Below, piece by piece: positions 26,867-36,357 of a stretch of DNA of 64,000 nt (position 1 is the first letter of the stretch; the number at the start of each line of letters is the position of its first letter). Made by a program: the position numbers and the translations under genes. Where the stretch lies: assembly GCA_963772935.1 (NCBI GenBank), contig CAVYZK010000009.1, positions 1,497,946 through 1,561,945 on the forward strand. Reading direction: 5' to 3'. A model generated the notes under the pieces. It was not told the DNA's origin. It searched no databases and worked only from the letters and a program-made list of their open reading frames with translations. The DNA is from JANNNF01 sp963772935 (GTDB lineage: Bacteria > Pseudomonadota > Alphaproteobacteria > Rhodobacterales > Rhodobacteraceae).

Positions 26867-27736
26867 ATGCGCTATGCCAACATCCCCGAGTTTATCCAGA
26901 CCGCTAAAGCGGCCTTCGCGAAGGGCCCGATGGCAATCGTGATGGCCGAAGATCAGGTCGAGGTGGACACCACCCTGCGCCACCACCTGACGGCGGGTTT
27001 CCGCGAGGTGGTTCTGCTGGCGTCCGACGATATCGTGATCCCCAAGGATCTGGAGGAGAAAATCCACCGGGTGCCCTACGACGTTTACGTCGAAAACGCC
27101 CTGCCCGAGGCGGTCAACCAGATCATCGACGCGGCGCATGGGCTGTGGGTCTATTACTGCTACAACGCCGAATATTTGTTCCACCCGTTCTGCGAAACCC
27201 GCAGCATTGGCGATCTGCTGTCGTTCCATACCGAAGAACGCCGCAATGCGCTGCTGACCTATGTGGTTGATTTGTATGCGGGCGATCTGAACCGCTATCC
27301 CAATGCGGTCTCGCTGGAGGATGCGCATCTGGACCGGTCGGGGTACTATGCGCTCGCCCGCAAAGATCCCGACAAGAATTGGGCCCCCAAGGAACGACAG
27401 TTGGATTTCTTTGGCGGGCTGCGGTGGCGGTTTGAGGAACATGTGCCCTGGACCCGGCGCAAGATCGACCGGATATCGCTGTTCAAGGCGCGCCGGGGCC
27501 TGCGCCTGCGGCCCGATTTCACCTTCACCGATGAAGAATACAACACCTACGCCTGCCCCTGGCACCACAACATTTCGGTTGCGACCTGTTCTTTCCGCAC
27601 CGCCAAGGCGCTGAAAACCAATCCGGGGTCCAAGTTCGATATCCACAATTTCCGCTGGCACAACTCGACCCCGTTCGAATGGCACAGCCAGCAACTGATG
27701 GATCTGGGGCTGATGGAACCGGGGCAATGGTTCTGA
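26867..27736 (+). CDS. Glycosyltransferase family 2-like protein
   Basis: A 289-residue soluble protein. The N-terminal half has a GT2-like Rossmann pattern (GPMAIVMAEDQVEVDTTLRHHLTAGFREVVLLASDD), followed by YVENALPEAVNQIIDAAHGLWVYYCYNAEYLFHP, where the usual DxD is not evident, and an aromatic-rich C-terminus (FEEHVPWTRRKIDR, PWHHNISVAT, KFDIHNFRWHNSTPFEWHSQQLM). The family assignment is moderate; the acceptor is unknown. The ATG at 26867 starts the conserved part. The HAD hydrolase gene follows after 16 bases and is probably co-transcribed. Confidence 0.65.
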   Translation: MRYANIPEFIQTAKAAFAKGPMAIVMAEDQVEVDTTLRHHLTAGFREVVLLASDDIVIPKDLEEKIHRVPYDVYVENALPEAVNQIIDAAHGLWVYYCYNAEYLFHPFCETRSIGDLLSFHTEERRNALLTYVVDLYAGDLNRYPNAVSLEDAHLDRSGYYALARKDPDKNWAPKERQLDFFGGLRWRFEEHVPWTRRKIDRISLFKARRGLRLRPDFTFTDEEYNTYACPWHHNISVATCSFRTAKALKTNPGSKFDIHNFRWHNSTPFEWHSQQLMDLGLMEPGQWF

Positions 27737-27752
27737 TGGCGGAAACAACAAG

Positions 27753-28445
27753 ATGATCACCACCATCGGTTTTGATGCCGACGACACGCTGTGGCACAAC
27801 GAGGCCGGGTTCCGCCTGACGCAAGACCGCTTTACCGCGCTGCTGGCCGATCATGGCCCACCCGACCATCTGCATGACCGCCTTCTGGCCGCGGAATATC
27901 GTAACATCGGCGCGTATGGCTATGGCGTCAAAGGCTTTATCCTGTCGATGATCGAAACCGCGATCGAGGTGACAGACGCCCGCGTCCCCGCATCCGTGAT
28001 TGCCGAGATCATGGCCGCAGGACGCGAGATGCTGGCCCATCCGGTCGATCTGCTGCCCCATGTGCGGGCCACCGTGACCGCATTGGCCGCCGACTACCGG
28101 GTGATCGTGATCACCAAGGGCGACCTGCTGGATCAGGAACGCAAGGTCGCGCAATCGGGCCTCGGCGATCTGTTTGACGCGGTTGAGATCGTGTCCGACA
28201 AGACCGCCGTTGCCTATGCCCGCATTTTTGCGCGCCACGGCACGGGGGCGGATCAGGCGCTGATGGTGGGCAACTCGCTGAAATCCGACGTGATTCCTGC
28301 GCTGGATGCGGGGGCGTGGGCGGTCCATGTGCCGCACGGCCTGACTTGGGCGCTGGAACACGCCCCGGTGCCGTTGGGTCACCCGCGCTTTCACGCGCTG
28401 CCCGATCTGGGCGGATTGACGGACCTTGTGGCGAGGCTCGCCTGA
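27753..28445 (+). CDS. HAD-superfamily hydrolase
   Basis: A 230-residue haloacid-dehalogenase-type phosphatase. Motif I is GFDADDTLW (nucleophile D8, acid D10), motif II VIVITKGD, motif III the lysine in VEIVSDKTA, and motif IV MVGNSLKSDVIPALDAG. A helical cap lies between residues 15 and 85. The substrate is unknown; the DADDTLW variant and the C-terminal FHALPDLGGL are common in bacterial YjjG/GPH-like proteins. It follows the GT-like gene closely. Confidence 0.88.
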   Translation: MITTIGFDADDTLWHNEAGFRLTQDRFTALLADHGPPDHLHDRLLAAEYRNIGAYGYGVKGFILSMIETAIEVTDARVPASVIAEIMAAGREMLAHPVDLLPHVRATVTALAADYRVIVITKGDLLDQERKVAQSGLGDLFDAVEIVSDKTAVAYARIFARHGTGADQALMVGNSLKSDVIPALDAGAWAVHVPHGLTWALEHAPVPLGHPRFHALPDLGGLTDLVARLA

Positions 28446-28644
28446 ACGCCGCTACCACTAGCGCAAAATTCAGCGCTTTGCACAACATCTGCACCAGTGC
28501 AGCAACCAAGCCACAACATGAACAAAACCCACAAACCCATTGGAATATCGGGGTTTTCGTACTCGCATCGCTGTGCTAGCGTGACGGTGAGGCAGAATAA
28601 GGCCCTGAAACTGGGGCCATACGGCAGGCAAAGGGACAAGCGAC

Positions 28645-30597
28645 GTGGCATCGCTGATCGGGCGGGTATTCCGCACACTCTGTATTTTGGGAACGCTGCT
28701 GGCGATTCCTTTCTCCGCACAGCCCCTGTGGGCGGCGCCTTTCGCAGCCCATGTGATGGACGCGCGCACCGGCGAGACGCTGTATGAAAAGAACGCGGAC
28801 AGCCGGTTGCACCCGGCCTCGCTGACCAAGATGATGACGCTGTACATCGTGTTCGAGGAAATCTCGGCCGGGCGCATTTCCTTGGACACCAAGGTGACGG
28901 TTTCCAAAAACGCCGCAGGGCAGGCCCCGTCGCGGCTGGGTCTGAAGCCGGGGCAAAAGATTGCCGTGCGCTATCTGATCCGGGCCGCAGCAGTGAAATC
29001 GGCCAATGATGCCGCGATGGCCTTGGGCGAATATGTCGGAGGCGGGTCGCAGGCCGCGTTTTCCAAGCGGATGAACCGCACCGCCAAGGCGCTTGGCATG
29101 CGCAATTCCACCTTCCGCAACCCCAACGGCCTGACCGCCGAGGGCCATCTTTCCACCGCGCGCGACATGAGCATTCTGGGCCGCCATCTGTTCTACGACT
29201 TTCCGCAGTTCTACAACATCTTCTCGCGCCGCACCGCCGACGCCGGGATGGCGCAGGTCAACAACACCAACCGCCGCTTTCTGGACAGCTACAAAGGCGC
29301 GGATGGTATCAAGACCGGCTACACCAATCCGGCGGGGTTCAACCTGACCGCCTCTGCCGAACGGGGCGGCGTGCGGATCATTGCGACCGTTTTTGGTGGC
29401 ACCTCGACCGCCAATCGCAACGCAAAAGTCACCGAACTGCTGGACCTTGGCTTTTCGAAAGCCCCCGGCAACGTGCGCGAAAAAAAGCCGGCAGCACCGG
29501 CCTACGCCGAACCGGAAGAAATGCTGATCGCGCAAAACGATACCGCCGCAATTGACGCGGCCCTGGCCGAAGCGGGCGAGATCGACGTTGAAGGGGCTGC
29601 GGGCGGCGCCGCAAAAACCATCCGTGTCTCGGGCGAGGTGCGCAAATCCCTGCGGCCCCGCGCCCGCCCCGTTGCTGCTGAGGTTCAGGTGGCTGAGGCG
29701 ACTGTTGCCGAGCCGATGTCAGCGGATGATCTGCCCTTTGAGGTGGCTGCAGACGAGGCCTCTGACGGGACCGCCGATGCCATTGCCGATGGCGTAGACG
29801 GTGCCTTGGCCGAGGCGTTGGCCACCCCACCCGAAGGCACGCTGGAGGCGCAAGCGATCGCGATGGCTTCACCGCCAGCCCCTGTCGCCCCCCCGGCGGA
29901 AGGTACGCTGGATGCACAGGCCCTTGCTATGGCCGAGGCGACGGATGCCCCCGCTGCAGCGGCCACGCTGGACGCGCAAGCCTTGGCGCTGGTTGAGGCT
30001 GACCCCGCGCTTGCCGCCCTGCGACCCAAATCGCGCCCCGCAGCAGCGATGGTCGCGGCGGTCGTACCTGAAGCGGTGCCGGTTGTTGACGTTGCCGCCG
30101 CAGAAACCGTCGTCACCGATCCGGGCGAACCCGCCGAAGACGTGCAGGTTGCCGATGCCGAAGATATGCCTGCTGATCTGGCCGCCGATGTGACCGATGT
30201 GCAAAGCGTGGCCGGGGCCACCAACGCAGCCCCCGCCCCCATTGCCCTTGCCGCAGCGACGGTGCCCGCCAAACGCAAAGCCCCGAATTTTGAGGCCGCC
30301 GCCGCCCCGGAAGTGGTTGCAACCGAAGACGCCCCCGAAGTTGTGGTGCGGGCCTCCACCTCGGGCGAGCGGCATTTTGGCGTAAACGTCGGGGCCTTCA
30401 CCTCGCGGTATGAGGCCGAACGCGCGCTGTTCAAGATCGCCCTTGCCGAAAGCAGCACGCTGAACACCGGCCTGCGCAAGGTGACGCAGACCAGCGGCAA
30501 GTACCGCGCCAATTTCATGGGGCTGACCGAAGATCAGGCCGATCTTGCCTGCCGCCGTCTGCGCGCCCGCGCGATGGATTGCGAAACGATTGGATAG
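28645..30597 (+). CDS. D-alanyl-D-alanine carboxypeptidase with Ala/Pro linker and SPOR domain
   Basis: A 650-residue penicillin-binding protein that trims terminal D-Ala from peptidoglycan stems. After a signal peptide (to about residue 30) come the serine-peptidase motifs S59-L-T-K62, S119-A-N121 and K223-T-G225. From about residue 280 to 565 runs an Ala/Val/Pro/Glu-rich linker that contains three copies of a TLxAQAxAxx motif. A SPOR domain (about 573-650, starting HFGVNVGAF) should bind denuded septal glycan. The start is GTG. The linker is much longer than in most DacF/PBP5 homologues. Confidence 0.92.
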   Translation: MASLIGRVFRTLCILGTLLAIPFSAQPLWAAPFAAHVMDARTGETLYEKNADSRLHPASLTKMMTLYIVFEEISAGRISLDTKVTVSKNAAGQAPSRLGLKPGQKIAVRYLIRAAAVKSANDAAMALGEYVGGGSQAAFSKRMNRTAKALGMRNSTFRNPNGLTAEGHLSTARDMSILGRHLFYDFPQFYNIFSRRTADAGMAQVNNTNRRFLDSYKGADGIKTGYTNPAGFNLTASAERGGVRIIATVFGGTSTANRNAKVTELLDLGFSKAPGNVREKKPAAPAYAEPEEMLIAQNDTAAIDAALAEAGEIDVEGAAGGAAKTIRVSGEVRKSLRPRARPVAAEVQVAEATVAEPMSADDLPFEVAADEASDGTADAIADGVDGALAEALATPPEGTLEAQAIAMASPPAPVAPPAEGTLDAQALAMAEATDAPAAAATLDAQALALVEADPALAALRPKSRPAAAMVAAVVPEAVPVVDVAAAETVVTDPGEPAEDVQVADAEDMPADLAADVTDVQSVAGATNAAPAPIALAAATVPAKRKAPNFEAAAAPEVVATEDAPEVVVRASTSGERHFGVNVGAFTSRYEAERALFKIALAESSTLNTGLRKVTQTSGKYRANFMGLTEDQADLACRRLRARAMDCETIG

Positions 30598-30603
30598 GCG
30601 CAA

Positions 30604-31281
30604 ATGACCGGTCTGGTGTTCGCAGCGCCCTTGCCTGTGACGGTTGCTGTGGCGGGGTCCGCCCTGCGCTTTCCGGTGCGGCGCATCTTTTGCGTGGGCC
30701 GCAACTATGCCGAACACAGCCGTGAAATGGGCGGCGATCCGGGGGTTGAGGCACCGTTTTTCTTCACCAAGCCCGCCGATGCGGTCGTGGCGTCAGGGGC
30801 TACGATCCCCTTCCCGCCCGCCACATCCAATCTGCACCACGAGGCTGAACTGGTGGTCGCCTTGGGCAAGGGCGGCACGGATATTCTGGCCGCGGATGCC
30901 CCTGATCTGATCTGGGGCCATGCCGCAGGCAACGATCTGACCCGCCGCGATCTGCAAGCGCAGGCCAAAGCCGACCGCCGCCCGTGGGATATGGCCAAGG
31001 GCTTTGATGCGTCGGCCATCCTTGGCCCGCTGCGGGCAGGCCCCATCGGCGATGCTGCCATCACCTGCACCGTCAACGGCACCCTGCGCCAGCAGTCCCG
31101 GTTGTCTGACATGATCTGGCCGGTACCCGCCATCATCGCGCATCTGTCCCGATTGGTAACGCTGGCCCCCGGCGATCTGATCTATACCGGCACCCCGGCA
31201 GGCGTGGGCGCGCTGGTTGCAGGAGACACCTGCACAGTCAGCATTGACGGGTTGGATGACGCAACCGTCACCTTCGGCTGA
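30604..31281 (+). CDS. Fumarylacetoacetate hydrolase family protein
   Basis: A 225-residue enzyme of the FAH family, which hydrolyses or decarboxylates acyl-pyruvates and related 2-oxo acids. The core blocks are RIFCVGRNYAEH, PFFFTKPADAVV, LHHEAELVVALG (metal-binding Glu pair), GNDLTRRDLQAQAK, and GDLIYTGTPAGVGALVAGD. Length fits the short FahA/YcgM group. The substrate is not resolved. It begins six bases after the carboxypeptidase gene and abuts the convergent GT4 gene with no gap. Confidence 0.9.
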   Translation: MTGLVFAAPLPVTVAVAGSALRFPVRRIFCVGRNYAEHSREMGGDPGVEAPFFFTKPADAVVASGATIPFPPATSNLHHEAELVVALGKGGTDILAADAPDLIWGHAAGNDLTRRDLQAQAKADRRPWDMAKGFDASAILGPLRAGPIGDAAITCTVNGTLRQQSRLSDMIWPVPAIIAHLSRLVTLAPGDLIYTGTPAGVGALVAGDTCTVSIDGLDDATVTFG

Positions 31282-32502
31282 TCAGCCCAGGCTTTCGACA
31301 TACTCCACCATTCGCGGCAAGCAGATCGACCGCAAATCGTAATTTTCCAACACGGTGCGACGTGCGGCCACCCGCAGATGCGCAAAACGTTCGGGGTCTG
31401 CCAGACATTCCGTCAGGGCCGCAGACCAGCCCGGCACGTCAAAGAAATCGACCAGCCGACCATTTACCCCGTCACGGATCACCTCGGCCACCGGGGCGGT
31501 GTCAGACGCCACCACCAAAGCCCCCGCCGACAGCGATTCCAGCATCGACCACGACAGCACGAACGGATAGGTCAGATACGCATGCACACGGCTGACCTGC
31601 ATCAGGTTTACAAACATCGGATAGGGCACCTTGCCGATGAAATGCACGCGGGACAGGTCCAGCTTGTCTTTGACCTCGTTCAGGAAAATGTCCTTCCAGC
31701 CCTTGCCGTCCTTCGGCGGCGCGCCATAGCTGACCTCGTCGCCGCCCACGATCACCACCTGTGCATCCGGGCGCGCGGCCATCACGGCGGGCAGTGCGCG
31801 CATGAAGGTGTGATAACCGCGGTAAGGTTCCAGATTGCGGTTCACGAAGGTCAGCACCTCATCACCCGTACGCAAGATGCGGCCATCGGGCAGGGTCACG
31901 GATGCCTCCGGGTCGGGCGTCATCACATCGGTGTCCACCCCGTCAAAGATCACCTTGATCATCGGGCGGATGCTGGCGGGGTAGGTACTGGCCTGCCACA
32001 GCGTCGGCGACAGCCCGGCATCGGCGTGCATCAGGGATTGCCCCAGATGCGCGGTGCGTCCCTGCGCGATCATCACCTGATCAAAGTGGGGCTTGCCAAA
32101 TTCGGGGTCGAACCCCACATCTGCGCCAATCCCCTTGTAGTAAAACTCGGCGTAAACCAGCAACTTGGCCTCTGGCCAGACCTCTTTCAGAAACAGCGTC
32201 TCTCCCCAGCCGGAATGGCCAAAGATCACATCGGGCGTGTAGCCATGGGTATCGCGCAGCGTCAACGCAGCGCGGGCAACAGTGACGCCGCGGTCGCTCA
32301 TCGTGGTGTAATTGCGGCCCAACCGGGTGGCAGCCGGGTCCACCTTTTGCGTGTCATGCTTGTATTTCACCACCGGGATCGGCGTGGGCCGCGTGTTCAC
32401 CACATCGGTCAGCGCCCGGCAATCATGGCCGCGTTTGGCAAGTTCGGGGGCCAGATGCAGAAATTGGCCGGGAAAGTTCTGATGCACGAACAGTATCTTC
32501 AT
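31282..32502 (-). CDS. GT4 family glycosyltransferase
   Basis: A 406-residue GT-B fold glycosyltransferase. The N-terminal MKILFVHQNFPGQFLHLAPELAKRGH is the typical acceptor-domain opening; the C-terminal half carries the nucleotide-sugar site with the E-x7-E-like block (SMLESLSAGALVVASDTAPVAEVI) and NRNLEPYRGYHTFMRALP. Donor and acceptor are unknown. Its ATG directly follows the yejF stop codon (TGAATG), so it is very likely the last gene of the yej operon, an uncommon partner for that transporter. Confidence 0.9.
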   Translation of the reverse strand: MKILFVHQNFPGQFLHLAPELAKRGHDCRALTDVVNTRPTPIPVVKYKHDTQKVDPAATRLGRNYTTMSDRGVTVARAALTLRDTHGYTPDVIFGHSGWGETLFLKEVWPEAKLLVYAEFYYKGIGADVGFDPEFGKPHFDQVMIAQGRTAHLGQSLMHADAGLSPTLWQASTYPASIRPMIKVIFDGVDTDVMTPDPEASVTLPDGRILRTGDEVLTFVNRNLEPYRGYHTFMRALPAVMAARPDAQVVIVGGDEVSYGAPPKDGKGWKDIFLNEVKDKLDLSRVHFIGKVPYPMFVNLMQVSRVHAYLTYPFVLSWSMLESLSAGALVVASDTAPVAEVIRDGVNGRLVDFFDVPGWSAALTECLADPERFAHLRVAARRTVLENYDLRSICLPRMVEYVESLG

Positions 32503-34089
32503 TCAATTCGTCCCAAAAGCCGCGGCCATCAACGCCTTGGTATAGGCCGATTTCGGCGCGGTAAAGATGGCCTCGGCAGGCCCTGCCTCAACCACATCGC
32601 CCGCCTGCATCACCATCACCTGATGCGACATAGCCCGGATCACCCGCAGATCGTGGCTGATGAACACATAAGCCAGACCCCATTTGCGCTGCAAATCGCG
32701 CAGCAGGGCCACGATCTGCACCTGTACCGTCATGTCCAGCGCAGAGGTCGGCTCATCCAGCACCACCAGTTTCGGGCGCAGGATCATCGCGCGCGCAATG
32801 GCGATGCGCTGCCGCTGACCACCGGAAAATTCATGCGGATAGCGGCCCATGGCGGCCGGATCGAGGCCCACTTCGGCCATGATATCCGCCACCATGCTGC
32901 GACGGTCGCGCCCCGGTTCCAGCCCGTGGATGCCCAGACCTTCGGCGATGATCTGCTCGGCCGTCATGCGGGGCGATAAGCTGCCAAACGGGTCTTGGAA
33001 CACCACCTGCATATCGCGCCGAACGGCCCGCAAGGCCGCGCCGTTCAAGTCCCGCAGATCGGTCCCCAAGAAAACCACCGGACCTTCCGATTGGGTCAGC
33101 CGCAAGATCGCCAGAGCCAGCGTCGTTTTGCCAGACCCCGATTCCCCAACGATCCCAAGGGTTTCCCCTGCCCGTACCGAAATACTGGCCGCGTTCACCG
33201 CCTTGACGTGCCCCACCACCCGGCGCAGAAAGCCAGCGTGAATAGGAAACCACACCCGCAGCGCATCGGTCTGCACCACTACCGGCGCATCCGTCGCCAC
33301 CGGCTCCGGCCCGCCAGATTGTTCTGCCGCCAGCAGTTTTTGTGTGTAGGGATGCTGCGGGTTGGCGAAAATCTCAGCCGCCACGCCCTGTTCCACAATC
33401 TGCCCGCCCTGCATCACGCACACCCGGTCAGCGATGCGCCGCACGATGCCAAGGTCGTGGGTGATGAACAGCAGGCTCAAGCCTTCGGACTTTTTCAGAT
33501 CGGCCAGCAGGTCCAGAATCTGCGCCTGAATCGTCACATCCAGCGCCGTCGTCGGTTCATCCGCGATCAACAACTCTGGCCCGTTCGCCAAGGCCATCGC
33601 GATCATCACCCGCTGCCGCTGCCCGCCGGACAACTGATGCGGATAGGCCCCAAGCCGGCTTTGCGCATCACGGATGCCGACCTTGTTCAGCAGCTCCAAC
33701 ACCCGCGCGCGCGCGGCCTCTCCCTTTAGTCCCTGATGCAGCGACAGACTTTCCGTCAACTGCCGTTCAATCGTGTGCAACGGGTTCAGGCTGGTCATCG
33801 GTTCCTGAAAGATGAAACTGATGTCATTGCCGCGAACCTTGCGCAGCGCGGGTTCCGACGCGCCCACCATCTGCGCGCCATTATAGGTCACAGACCCTGA
33901 CACTTCGGCGCTTTCGGGCAGCAAAGATACCGTGGACAGCGCAGTGACAGACTTGCCAGACCCGGACTCGCCGACCAAAGCCACAGTCTCGCCTTTGCCC
34001 ACGGTAAAGCTGACCCCCTTCACCGCCTCAACCACCCGCCCGTCCTGCCGGAAGCGGACGGTCAGATTCTCAACCTCAAGGACACTCAT
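32503..34089 (-). CDS. yejF: Peptide ABC transporter, dual ATP-binding protein
   Basis: A 528-residue protein with two complete ABC ATPase domains, as in E. coli YejF, energising uptake of oligopeptides (and microcin C in E. coli). Each half has Walker A (GESGSGKS near residue 40; GESGSGKT near 315), an ABC signature (LSGGQRQR and FSGGQRQR) and Walker B (LLIADEPT and LVVLDEPT). Its ATG overlaps the yejE stop (ATGA). Operon order is yejA-yejB-yejE-yejF. Confidence 0.95.
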   Translation of the reverse strand: MSVLEVENLTVRFRQDGRVVEAVKGVSFTVGKGETVALVGESGSGKSVTALSTVSLLPESAEVSGSVTYNGAQMVGASEPALRKVRGNDISFIFQEPMTSLNPLHTIERQLTESLSLHQGLKGEAARARVLELLNKVGIRDAQSRLGAYPHQLSGGQRQRVMIAMALANGPELLIADEPTTALDVTIQAQILDLLADLKKSEGLSLLFITHDLGIVRRIADRVCVMQGGQIVEQGVAAEIFANPQHPYTQKLLAAEQSGGPEPVATDAPVVVQTDALRVWFPIHAGFLRRVVGHVKAVNAASISVRAGETLGIVGESGSGKTTLALAILRLTQSEGPVVFLGTDLRDLNGAALRAVRRDMQVVFQDPFGSLSPRMTAEQIIAEGLGIHGLEPGRDRRSMVADIMAEVGLDPAAMGRYPHEFSGGQRQRIAIARAMILRPKLVVLDEPTSALDMTVQVQIVALLRDLQRKWGLAYVFISHDLRVIRAMSHQVMVMQAGDVVEAGPAEAIFTAPKSAYTKALMAAAFGTN

Positions 34090-35192
34090 TGAAAGGTTTT
34101 CCTTGGGTCAAAGGCATCGCGTATGCCTTCAAAGATGAAGACCAGCAGGGACAGCATGATGGCAAAGGTAAAGAAGGACACGAAGGCCAGCGACGGCATC
34201 TGCAAATTCTGCTGCGCCTGCCGCGACAACTGCCCCAGACTGGGCAGATCGGCGGGCAGGCCAAAGCCCAGATAATCCAAGGTCGCAAGCGACCCGATGG
34301 TGCCCGTCATCACAAACGGCAGCAGGGTGATCGTCGCCACCATCGCATTCGGCAGCACATGGCGGAACATGATCAGCCAATCGGGCACACCCAGGGCCCG
34401 CGCCGCGCGGACATATTCAAAATTCCGCGCCCGCAAAAACTCGGCCCGCACCACGCCGACCAGATTGGTCCAGCCAAAGGCCACCATCAGCGCGATCAGC
34501 ATCCAGAAGTTCAAAGACCACACCGCCCCCACAATGATGATGACGTAGAGCATAGGGGTAGACCCCCAAATCTCTATTACCCGCTGGAAAATCAGGTCGG
34601 TCACACCGCCGAAATAGCCCTGCACCGCCCCCGCTACGATGCCGATCACCGATGTCAGCACCGTCACGATCAACCCGAACCCGATCGACAGGCGGAACCC
34701 GTAAATCACCCGCGCCAGCACATCGCGGCTGGTGTCATCGGTGCCCAGCAAGTTCATCCGGTCCGGTGGGCCGGGTGCCACGCCGCCTTTGTCCACGATG
34801 GTGTTATAGCTGAACGGGATAGGCGCCCACAGGATAGACCCCTGCTGAAACCCTTCGGCTGCATACGTCCCGGCACCGATCGCGGCCAGAATACCGGACG
34901 GGTCATCAAAGCAGTCGATCACCCCACCCGATTTGATCAGGCATTGCACCTCGGCGTCGCGATATTGCGCCTCGGTCTGGAAGTCGCCGCCGAACGCAGT
35001 TTCGGGGTAAAACCGCAGGAACGGCATCCGCCATTCACCCCGGTAATTCACCAGCAGCGGCTTGTCATTGGCGATGACTTCGGCAAACAGCGACAGGCCG
35101 AACAGCACGCAGAAAATCATCAGTGACCAATAGGCCCGTCGGTTGGATGTGAAATTGCGCAGGCGGCGCTGGTTCAGGGGGGACAGGGCCAT
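34086..35192 (-). CDS. yejE: Peptide ABC transporter permease
   Basis: A 368-residue inner-membrane permease of the DppC/OppC type in its YejE form. It starts with the conserved LSPLNQRRLRNFTSNRRAYWSL, has one N-terminal helix, a long periplasmic domain (about 50-140, including LVNYRGEWRMPFLRFYPETAFGGDF), and five C-terminal helices with the EAA-like loop (EYVRAARALGVPDWLIMFRHVLPNA). It starts three bases after yejB and overlaps yejF. Confidence 0.94.
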   Translation of the reverse strand: MALSPLNQRRLRNFTSNRRAYWSLMIFCVLFGLSLFAEVIANDKPLLVNYRGEWRMPFLRFYPETAFGGDFQTEAQYRDAEVQCLIKSGGVIDCFDDPSGILAAIGAGTYAAEGFQQGSILWAPIPFSYNTIVDKGGVAPGPPDRMNLLGTDDTSRDVLARVIYGFRLSIGFGLIVTVLTSVIGIVAGAVQGYFGGVTDLIFQRVIEIWGSTPMLYVIIIVGAVWSLNFWMLIALMVAFGWTNLVGVVRAEFLRARNFEYVRAARALGVPDWLIMFRHVLPNAMVATITLLPFVMTGTIGSLATLDYLGFGLPADLPSLGQLSRQAQQNLQMPSLAFVSFFTFAIMLSLLVFIFEGIRDAFDPRKTFQ

Positions 35193-35195
35193 GAC

Positions 35196-36338
35196 CTACC
35201 CCCGCCTGTCAAAGTCGATGCGCGGGTCCACCCAGACATACATCAGGTCCGACAAAATCCCGACCACCAGACCCATCAGCGAGAAGAAAAACAGCGTGCC
35301 AAACACCACCGGATAATCCCGTTCGACCGCCGATTTATAGCCAAGCTGCCCCAACCCATCGAGCGAGAAGATCATCTCGATAATCAGACTGCCGCCAAAG
35401 AACACGCTGATGAACAGCGCCGGAAACCCCGCAATCACGATCAGCATCGCGTTGCGGAACACATGGCGATACAGAACTGCGGTTTCCGACAGCCCCTTCG
35501 CGCGCGCGGTCATCACATATTGCTTCTTGATCTCGTCCAGAAAGCTGTTCTTGGTCAGCAAGGTCAGCGTGGCAAAGGATGCAATGGTCGAGGCCACAAT
35601 CGGCAGCACGATATGCCACAGATAATCCGTCGCCTTATGCAGCGCGGTGAAGTTTTCCCAGCCTTCGGACGTCAGCCCCCGCAGCGGGAATATCCGCCAA
35701 TACGACCCACCCGCAAACAGCACCATCAGCAGGATGGCGAACAAGAACCCCGGGATCGCATAGGCAGCGATGATCACCGAACTGGTCCAGGTATCAAACC
35801 GCGACCCATCCCGCACCGCCTTGCGGATGCCCAGCGGGATGGAAATCACATAGGCAATCAGCGTGGACCACAGCCCAAGCGTGATGGACACCGGCAGTTT
35901 TTCAAGGATCAGGTCAACCACGTCGATGGACCGGAAATAGCTTTGCCCAAAATCGAACACGACGTATTTACGCATCATGATAAAGAACCGCTCGACCGCG
36001 GGGATGGTTTCCTTGGTACATTCGGGCGCTTTGATAGACGGTGTGCCCGTGAAACCCGGCGCGCAAACGATGCGGGAAAAGCCGAATTGAACCTCCAGCT
36101 TCGCCAGAAACTCGGGCGGCAACCCGCGCGCCCCGACATAGGCGTCGTTATCATCCGTGACACCAGCACCTTCGGTGCCCGCCACGTTCTGGATCGCATC
36201 CCCTTCGCCTTCCAGTCGCGCCCTGATCTGATCAATCGGGCCACCGGGGACAAGTTGGGTAAGGCCGAAGTTGATGATCATGATCCCGAGAAGCGTCGGG
36301 ATGACCAGCAAAAGCCGCCGAAAGATATATGCGCCCAA
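35196..36338 (-). CDS. yejB: Peptide ABC transporter permease
   Basis: A 380-residue permease of the DppB type, YejB form. The N-terminus YIFRRLLLVIPTLLGIMIINF is characteristic, followed by a periplasmic stretch with IVCAPGFTG and the membrane domain, whose EAA loop reads YVMTARAKGLSETAVLYRHVFRNAM. The start is TTG (36338), preceded by AGGA; no ATG or GTG fits the conserved N-terminus. It starts 19 bases after the yejA stop. Confidence 0.93.
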   Translation of the reverse strand: MGAYIFRRLLLVIPTLLGIMIINFGLTQLVPGGPIDQIRARLEGEGDAIQNVAGTEGAGVTDDNDAYVGARGLPPEFLAKLEVQFGFSRIVCAPGFTGTPSIKAPECTKETIPAVERFFIMMRKYVVFDFGQSYFRSIDVVDLILEKLPVSITLGLWSTLIAYVISIPLGIRKAVRDGSRFDTWTSSVIIAAYAIPGFLFAILLMVLFAGGSYWRIFPLRGLTSEGWENFTALHKATDYLWHIVLPIVASTIASFATLTLLTKNSFLDEIKKQYVMTARAKGLSETAVLYRHVFRNAMLIVIAGFPALFISVFFGGSLIIEMIFSLDGLGQLGYKSAVERDYPVVFGTLFFFSLMGLVVGILSDLMYVWVDPRIDFDRRG

Positions 36339-36357
36339 GGTTCCTGCTCGCTTGTTA

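Noticed and set aside
31378..32979. 533-codon open frame antisense to the GT4 and yejF genes
   Set aside because: It covers two well-identified genes on the opposite strand and has no recognisable motif.
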